Below, in pieces: positions 56,846 through 64,000 of a DNA stretch of 64,000 nucleotides. The notes beneath the pieces are model-generated. The model worked only from the letters and a program-made list of their open reading frames with translations. It searched no databases and was not told the origin of the DNA. The stretch's first letter is position 1. Each line of letters opens with the position of its first letter. Source of the DNA: Cephalopachus bancanus (lineage: Eukaryota; Chordata; Mammalia; Primates; Tarsiidae); NCBI GenBank assembly GCA_027257055.1, contig JAPVLO010000007.1, positions 5,952,001 through 6,016,000 on the forward strand. Direction: 5' to 3'. The translations under genes and the position numbers were made by a program.

Positions 56846-57490
56846 AAAAGTAGCACTGCTCAGAGGTGTCCCCTACATGATATCCAAGAATGTATAATAA
56901 CTTACACCCACAAAGATGCCTGACCTTTCCCTTTGATTCCTTATTCACATTTTAATCATGTGCATTGGAGTCATCAGTGTGCCCCAAGGACACAGGACAC
57001 CAGGAACAGTTGAAATCTCATAAATAAATTAATAAATAATATACTATGGGAGGATCATTTCATTTTCCCGTGGTTCAAGGGATCTCTGCTTCTCATTCAC
57101 TTTAAATGCTATACAGTGTCCTTGGTAAATGAAGGTGGTGAGTCCTTGAGATAGATGTAGGGGTGGACACTCACTATTCTGTGGATGACAGTTTCACAGT
57201 TCTGGTCTGGTTGCAAAAAAAAAAAGAAGTCTGTGTAAGTAAGCGCATCAGTCTCCTGTACAGATACAAAAGTCAATCTTAAAGACAAAGGCAGTGATCT
57301 GGCCACGTCCTGTGTGAGGCTGGGTCTTAAACATTGAAACATAATTCCATGAATGAGCTAGGAGTTTATGGTTATGTTAGGCATTTTACTGTGTAAAAGG
57401 TTTCATGCTAATTTTTATTTGATTGGGTATTTTTGTGAGGAAGTACCCAATTGGGAGGAAATAGAGACTCCATGCTCTGCCATAAAAGGG
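56846..57490. other. Single-copy stretch, no gene recognised
   Basis: Small AAAT repeat at 57019-57037. The 77-codon frame at 57109-57342 has no features. Confidence 0.4.
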
Positions 57491-57494
57491 AACA

Positions 57495-57920
57495 TATAAG
57501 TCAGCTATTGCCACACTGATGCTGTATAACAAATAACCCCATAACTAGAGGGCTTACAAGCAACTTTGATTTCCCACTCTACTGTCTGCAGGTCAGTTGT
57601 AATTCATTTGATCTAGACTGGGTTCAGCTCCAGGCTGTGAGGTCAGTCCATGTCTGATGCATATGTAGGTCATTTGTTTGGGACCACCAGCTAATATGGA
57701 CAAGGCATGAAAGTTCAGATGACACATGATAGCTCTGCCTATTAGCTACGCAGTTTGTTTTGCTGTCATTTTTATGTAACTGCTCCTTAATTGTCATTTG
57801 AGGAAATGCCCTCTGCCCAATCCACATAGTCCTGAGGGGCTTTGTCTACCATGATACTCCATCTTGCCTGGTCATGGAGGTGAGTCTTCTAACCAGACTA
57901 AAGCAAGTAGAGGACCCTTT
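57495..57920 (+). mobile_element. Possible old LTR (ERVL/MaLR-like)
   Basis: The opening ataagtcagctattgccacac then tgctgtataacaaataaccc and gagggcttacaagcaacttt recalls the start of mammalian ERVL/MaLR-type LTRs. The remainder is too diverged to align by eye. No viral gene. Confidence 0.35.
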
Positions 57921-58264
57921 TTCCCTGGCCACAGTCACTGTTTCAGAGAAGGGCACATCAATTAGATTGGGCAAACTGACTTCCTCTGTGGAGGGTGAAT
58001 GAAACTATTGGTTCTCTTGGTGGTGACTGCTAAGCTGGAAAGTCACACATTTGTTATAGGAAAGGAAGAGATAAACAGTGTGGGGTAGAGCTAACCCTGA
58101 GAACATCACTGAGCTACTGAACCAACCTGAGACTGCAAGGTCCAGGGCCTGATGTCCCAAGTTCTAAGCCAATAAAATCACTTCTTGTAGGAACAAGCTT
58201 TACCTTATCAGAATTAATGCACACACAGCCATTAGAGAAGGAGAAGAAGGAAGAGGCCTCCTCA

Positions 58265-58400
58265 GTTATGCATCTTTTAAAAATGTATTTATTGAGACAA
58301 GATTTATATACGAAGGAATTCACCCAGTTAAAGTGGACATAAGTGGTATCGAAGGAATTCAGAGTTGAGCAACCATCACCATGGTCTTAGCTGAGACCGT
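58265..58400 (-). mobile_element. Short L1M 3' UTR fragment
   Basis: Complement phrase tttaaaaatgtatttattgag followed by agttaaagtggacataagtg and gttgagcaaccatcaccatgg. This is the usual order in an L1M 3' UTR read backwards. Confidence 0.5.
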
Positions 58401-59985
58401 TTTTGCACTGTACCACATGACTGTCCATCGCACCACAGAAGATCACCTGCCTCCACGTGGTGCTGTTCACACTTCCAAAGCTGCTTCTCTCCTTGAAAGT
58501 CTTCTTTTAGCTTGTACCAATGACTGTGAACAAGGGCTTAACCTGCTGGGTCTCAAATTGGTTGTGCCAATGAGATCCCGCCTCTAGGTAGGTTATGTTA
58601 TCTGGAAGATTTCTATTACATACCCATCTAAAAAAGAAAAAAGTATCTAAACTTGGAAATCTTTATTAGATAGGGGAAAGGCATTCTACTTTGGGGTTAT
58701 AATTTCTCTATGGGAATCTGATCATGGGAGATGCAACATTGTTTGGGTCTAAGGGCTTTCTTCATTGCATTGTTTCGACTTATTACATAACCTCTAGCAA
58801 GCTATGTTAGAGAACTCGAAACACAAATTGAAATAAATTTAAAACTGTTGGTAGATTTTTGACTAGGACACAATATGGTATTAGAGTCTACTTGATTGAT
58901 TAGAAATATATAGAGACGTTATGGTTCATTTTAAATGCCCTTATGTGTGGGATCTTTTGACAGAGGACTCTGAACACGGGATGAATGGGAAGAGGGGCAT
59001 GATGAAACTCCTACCAGGGAGCAGTAATTCTCTTTCATCTTGCAGGACCTGTGGCATCTGTGTCTTTGGGGTTTACTCCAACTCTTTTATCTTGACTAGT
59101 TTTCTCTGCTCACACATAAGCACTCGTGGCTAGGGCACCGCAAGTCACATGAATGAAAGCCCAATGTCCACCCCCAAGTAGTGCTGTCTGCCTGTCTTGG
59201 GGTGTCAGTTCTTGAATTGAGTGGTTAGTGGTTGTTAGCACTCCACCAGTCCAGGGCCGAGTGTGGTGGGTATGGCTAGTGCATTAGCAATACCATGCTG
59301 GCCTTTGCTCCTTGGGGGAAAATTTATCCAGACATAGGAGGCTGGTGCGACCCACTCCTTCAGCAAAGCCATGCCTGGGCTGCTTCTCAGAGAAGGGACC
59401 TGTGGTTCAGTCGGCTACTCCAGAAATGGGTACTCCTCTGACCTCACAGAGCCAAAGAAGAAAGACCACCAGAATGTTACTACAGTCCAAACCAAAGATG
59501 ATATAAAGAGAAGAAAAATAGAAGAACATCTGCTAAACTGGAAAAAATGTAAGTCAGAGATCTCCTAACTTTGCAAAGTCTCAGAACTCTTTTGTGATAG
59601 ACTAATTCTAGAAATTTCTTCCCATTCAATCTCCAAAGATTTAAAATTAGGGTTAGCGTCTTTTCATGAGTTTCAGAAGATTTCCCAAAGTGTGTAGTAT
59701 TTCCAGTAATAGCCAAAGGTGTATCTTCCCATCCAAACCCTGAGTGTGGGAATATTAAAATATGTGTTGTTTTTTACTCTCTTAAAGTCCTTCTTCAAGT
59801 ATGTTTTGAAACCCAGTGAACAAGTGTCTGAGATCCAGCAAAGGTGAGCTGAGTCAGCCTCCTCTGACTGTATGGGTATACTGTCAGGAATTCAGCGAGT
59901 CAGCTGTTAAACTACTGGGAGCTTTAAGTGGGCCATGGAAGGATTATTTACACCATGGAAATTGTCAAGTGTTAACAATTCCACT
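58401..59985. other. Mostly single-copy, no gene recognised
   Basis: Frames at 58381-58587, 58921-59133 and 59312-59568 have no recognisable domain. No promoter, RNA gene or repeat family is clear. Confidence 0.4.
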
Positions 59986-59989
59986 CACT

Positions 59990-60190
59990 TCTACTTTTTA
60001 TTGTCCCTTGGAGCTGGCTTACCAGCATACCTCTGGTTCAAGTCTGGTTTCAGCCTTACTAGGTGTCTGCCTGTAGGCTAGTTATGGGATAATAATAGTA
60101 TCTATCTCATTGAGGGTTTCTATGAGATCTGCATGAGGTAAAGTATACATAAAGTTCTTTGAACATGCTCAGTGGCCACTGGTTAATGTA
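59990..60190 (+). repeat. MIR SINE
   Basis: Plus-strand MIR: ctggtttcagccttactagg, then gggataataatagtatctatctc, gaggtaaagtatacataaag and ttctttgaacatgctcagtgg. Its 3' half is duplicated in tandem. Confidence 0.7.
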
Positions 60191-60303
60191 CAACTGAAAG
60201 AATTAAATAGTATCTATCTCACAGGAAATTATTGTGAGGTCTGCATGAGGTGAGTTTCTAGAACATGTTCAGTCTTGACTGGTTACTTTATAACTGAGAA
60301 GTG
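60094..60303. repeat. Tandem duplication (about 112-bp period) of a MIR 3' half
   Basis: AATAGTATCTATCTCA occurs at 60094 and again near 60206, and both copies continue with a shared order: tctgcatgaggt, gaacatg(c/t)tcagt, actggtta and aactgaaag/aactgagaa. The copies are diverged, so the event is old. Confidence 0.75.
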
Positions 60304-60304
60304 T

Positions 60305-61805
60305 CTAAGAAAAAATGACCCCTGTACTTCCCACTCAGAAGTACAGCCCAAGAAAGAAGGACAGCCCAAGAAAATCCTTCTGCAGGGAAGCAATTACAAT
60401 AGTTCAAACATAGCCATTTCATCAGAAAAGGTCATTAGGTTGGCATTAGGTCCACAAGAAATAGCAGCCTAATTTAAAAGAAAAAACTTTCAGGAAAATA
60501 GATTTTCTGCCTCTTTGCTTCCAGAAAACTCTCCCCAAAGCCATGGAGACATTTATAATTGTAGTTATAAGAAATGAACAGGGGCAGAGACTGCAGTCAT
60601 TTTCATTAAGGAATCACAAGGCAGGAATGCTGCCTCCAAGGATGGGAAAGTCCTTCTTTAAAAAAAACTCACAATGGTCTTAAGAAATAACTTTTCACAC
60701 TTGTGGTCAGCAAGGACAAAAGGGCAGATTTCAAGCATGGAGTCCCTTAAATCATCCTGAGAAGACAATCTGGGACTTGGTTTGAAGGAAGGTCAAAGAA
60801 TCCTAGCATGGTCCAGTCCTCATTCTCTACAGTCTTTGAGGGACATGGCATGTAGGCGTCTAGTCTCCAGTGATACTCCTAGCAATAGGGAGATGATGAG
60901 GAAGGTGAAGCCAGAGGTTTCCAAGAGGAAGCCCATGAGCTTGTGCCAGGTTTACACCAATGGCCCTCCTCCTACTTGAGGGTACAAGGCCCACTCTAAT
61001 GGTCAGCTTGGACAATGCACTGTGCTTGAATCCCAACTTGACTTCTTAGAACTGCTGAATACCTTTGAGCTTGAGATCTCCCCTCCCTGAATTGCAGGTA
61101 ACGATGCTTGCCTTTCGGACCACAGTATTATTAAAGGAAGTGTGCTATGGTACCTCTTTGATGCTAACAAAATTTAATTGATTTCCCCTCTGTCATGTTT
61201 CTATCCTTTCTGACTTTCCTGGCTCCCAGCCTCTGCTACTCAGTCGCCAGTTTGCTGAGAAACATGCAACTGTTAGTAGTGTCAAGTGGATGCTCGTTTT
61301 GGGGAAATCTGATGATGATTCCTCTGATGCTTTCATTTGATGAGAAGTATTTCTTTGGAGGAGTCAGAGAAGAGTCTAATAAAGAAATTACAAATTGTGA
61401 TAAGAGCTATGAAGAAAGTCAATGAGAGACTGAGAATCTCACACCATCTCAGGATGGAAGTGGCCCAGAGTAGGTCTTTTTGTAGATGTTGGACAGGAAA
61501 GACCATTTGAGTGCGTCACATTCAAGCAGCAACTTGACGGATGAGAGCAAAGCAGCTCTTAGAGCAAAGACGTGGGAGAAACACAAGCACACACATTAGG
61601 TTGAGAGTCTAGGAAGAGTCAAGATCCTGTGGAATCCTAATAAAATGTGGAAAAATAACCAAACAAAGCACAAATAAACACCACTTAATTCTTGGTGATG
61701 GGCACACATTTATTATAAGATCACTGGCTCTCTTCTTTATTTCTAAAAGTTTTCCTAAATAAAACAAAGCAACAGAGACAAAGAGCTTGAAAAAGAATCA
61801 AACAT
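60305..61805. other. Mostly single-copy, no gene recognised
   Basis: Near 61375-61430 (gaaattacaaattgtgataag) there is a weak resemblance to an old mammalian repeat. Frames are short and featureless. Confidence 0.38.
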
Positions 61806-61811
61806 GTCATA

Positions 61812-62376
61812 CAAGAGGGGGACCCCCCCCAAAACCTGGGATTATCTTTTCAAAGTGGACCCCTTATAGGCTTCCCCTGCTAGGTGAATGTTTTTGGTAC
61901 CCATTGGCATCAGTGTGCCAGCTAACTTGTGAGAGGCTGCATTTGGCATCAGTGAATATATTTTTGGAGATTCTTTCAATTTATTTGCCCATTTCGTGAT
62001 GGGTTATTTCCAAGCACACCTGCCCACACCTCACTGAGTGTTCAGCAGTTTTGGACCAAAATGGCATGAACCCCGTACCCCGCCCTCTCTCCACCTGATC
62101 TTACCCCAAGTAATTTTTCATTTGTTTGTTTGTTTGTTTCCTGGAGGAAAAAAATCCTCAAAGGGAAGCATTCTGCCCATGTGAAAGAGCTGAAACAAAA
62201 AATGACAGAAACATTAAAAGGCATCAAAATTGATGCATTCAAAAACTGTTTCGAATAATGGCCAAAGCATCTTGATAGGTGTACTGCATCATTAGAGAGC
62301 CCTTTGAAGTTTAAACACATTAGAATAAATACACAATTTTTAAATTAAATTCCAGAATTTTGAGGGTCACCTCTTG
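61812..62376 (+). mobile_element. Mariner-like DNA transposon, internally deleted (copy 2)
   Basis: The left end CAAGAGGGGGACC and the complement of the right end, CAAGAGGTGACCC, form inverted repeats. TA dinucleotides flank both ends (61810-61811 and 62377-62378), as for mariner target duplication. Positions about 62018-62330 match the transposase 3' part of copy 1 (cacctgcccacacc, ggaccaaaatggcatgaa, agcatcttgataggtgtac). A (GTTT)n insert at 62118-62138 and frame breaks disable it. Length 565 bases. Confidence 0.82.
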
Positions 62377-62509
62377 TATTTGAGCCCCAAAATACCCGTG
62401 AGATGGAGGGACAATGTGAGCAACAAACATTTCATGGGCAAGGGTGATGTCAGAGAGGGCCTGTAGACCACGTTAAGTTAGGATTTTATTTGAGGAGTTT
62501 TCTTAGCAT

Positions 62510-62990
62510 CTGTGATCAGCAGAATGATTTTCCTCCTCTGTCCCCCTATAGATGTTTATATCCAATCGCAGAACCTGTGACCATATTTGGTTTCATGGCA
62601 AAGGGGAATCAAGGTTGCACATGGAACTGAAGTTATGAATCAGCTGGCTTTAAATAGGATGATTATCCTGGATCATGAGAGAGGCTGGAGAGGTATTCAG
62701 GGCAATGTGAGGTGAGAAGAACTTGGCTCACCATGGATGTCTTTGAAAATGGAGGAAGGGGCCATGAGCCAAGGAATGTGGTAGCCTTCAATAGCTAGAG
62801 AAAACAAGGAAATGGATCCTATCCTAAACCCTCCAGAAGAAACCAATTCTGCATGTGTCTAAATTTTAGCCCAGTGGGACCCCACTTTGGACTTTTGACT
62901 TCTAGAACTGGGATATAATGTTATTATATTGTTTATGCCATTATGGATTTTGTTATTTGTTATAGCCACAGGAAACTTATAGAATCTCCT
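62510..62990 (-). mobile_element. MLT2-type ERVL LTR
   Basis: Reverse orientation of the type at 18.8 kb: aatcgcagaacctgtgaccat then atttggtttcatggcaaagg, taggatgattatcctggatc, ggaggaaggggccatgagcc and ccaaggaatgtggtagcc, ending ttgttatagccacaggaaact. Ancient and non-coding. Confidence 0.7.
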
Positions 62991-63061
62991 AGTCTCTAGG
63001 TAGGAATAGGTGCATTCAATAGACATCCCCCTGATGCAGACTTGAGCACAAGTGTTGATGA

Positions 63062-63228
63062 CTGGCACATTGTTCTTAATCTGGGGTAATTCTACCCTCC
63101 AGGGGGTATCTGGCAATACTGGGAGATTGGGAATTCTGTAACCATCCCACAATGCACAGGGCAGCCCCCCACAACAGAGATTGTCCGATGTCCCCAAAGT
63201 CCACAGTGCTGAGTTTGAGAAATCTTGC
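63062..63228 (+). mobile_element. MER5A/B (hAT-Charlie) transposon
   Basis: Plus strand: ttcttaatctggggtaattc, tatctggcaatactgggaga, catcccacaatgcacagggc, cccccacaacagagattgtc and a ctgagtttgagaaatcttg end. Confidence 0.82.
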
Positions 63229-64000
63229 ACAGAAAATGAAATGCTTTAGCCCAGCGAAATGTGCATGCTTTCAAAGGTTCTCTTAAGGGTGAAAATAGAG
63301 TATGCTGTGAGTAGAATTTTTGTGTGTGCTTGATAGTCCTACAATTTGTCCTGACACCTGATGATAATGGGCCTGTTCACTAACATAAAAAATACCTTGC
63401 AGCTTTTCTAATATGTCAAAGGTATTGCCTGATACACTGAGGGACTCTCAGGAAAAGGAGCAAATCCATGGGGTCTTGCTTTCCACTGATGCCCTGATAT
63501 CCTGTTTTCCTCTGCTTGTCTTACATGTCTATCTGCCCGCTACTAAAGGGTATTGGTTAATTCTTTGACACTGGCCAAGTGAGAAATTAGAATGTGACCC
63601 ATGTGACTTTTGATCCTTGGCATAAATGAAAGGGAAGATTTTGTGCTGATCATGAAGGTGGGCTTTGAACTGACCTGACAAAGTTCTATGTCATTGAACC
63701 CTAGGCAGAAAGAACCCTAGGCACTGAACTGAGTAATGTACCTGGAAGCCTTTGTGAATTGTTAAGCTCTAATTTTGTTGTCTGCTTTGAACTTTCTAGA
63801 AAATGCTACTGCCAGGGAGAACCTACATTCTTCAGAGGTTAGACAATACTTAACTTGATGAGCTGGATGCATTTGCTGGACTTTAAGGGTAACAACTACC
63901 CTTCTGTCTCCTCAGGGACTTCCTCCAGTATGCATTATTTAGAGTTGGCTCAAGATGAATGGGCCCCAAGAATTTTATCTGAGGACCATATGGGATCTCT
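63229..64000. other. Single-copy stretch to the window edge, no gene recognised
   Basis: No open frame, RNA gene or repeat family is clear. Confidence 0.4.

Overview
This window looks like repeat-rich, intergenic or intronic DNA from a primate nuclear genome. Alu SINEs, MIR, L2, ancient L1M, Tigger1, MER2, MER5A, MER1-type and MLT2-type elements are all recognisable, and that combination is primate. The youngest Alus (near 0.9, 1.5, 44.2 and 51.4 kb) and the youngest L1 3' ends (near 1.2, 3.8, 4.7 and 39.6 kb) do not look like anthropoid AluS/AluY or L1PA. They also lack the diagnostic left-monomer sequence I associate with Malagasy-lemur Alus. My best inference is a strepsirrhine, probably lorisiform (loris or galago); this rests on recognition, not on a search.

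I found no convincing host protein-coding gene, exon series, tRNA, rRNA, snRNA or processed gene copy. Almost all open frames of 60-220 codons are chance frames, or lie in Alu, L1 or microsatellite sequence.

Layout: 0.9-1.9 kb holds two young Alus and an L1 3' end, each with its own target-site duplication (TSD). 1.9-2.8 kb is a Tigger1 DNA transposon. 2.8-13.1 kb is a nested LINE block: old L1M fragments carrying three younger L1 insertions (all with inverted 5' parts), an old Alu and a MER2. 13.1-18.8 kb is mostly single-copy, with a candidate conserved regulatory stretch at 13.4-14.2 kb, a MER1-type element and a MIR. 18.8-19.8 kb is an MLT2-type LTR split by a younger LTR-like insert. 19.8-27.9 kb is mostly single-copy with L1M, L2 and MIR relics. 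27.9-34.4 kb is L1M plus four Alus and a further L1 3' end. 34.4-43.4 kb is mostly single-copy with MIR, MER5A and a fourth 5'-inverted L1. 43.4-45.4 kb holds two Alus and a MER1-type element. 45.4-52.7 kb contains a mariner fragment, microsatellites and an Alu-disrupted L1. 52.7-64 kb is mostly single-copy with MIR, inverted L1M 3' UTR copies, a second mariner fragment, an MLT2-type LTR and a MER5A.

I did not find an undescribed multi-gene system. The observations most worth a second look are the four 5'-inverted (twin-primed) L1 insertions, one with a candidate 3' transduction; a pair of related, internally deleted mariner elements; a 3'-truncated Alu with a perfect 19-bp TSD; a split LTR; and several single-copy stretches with features of developmental enhancers. 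All family names come from recognition by eye and need a repeat-library search to confirm.
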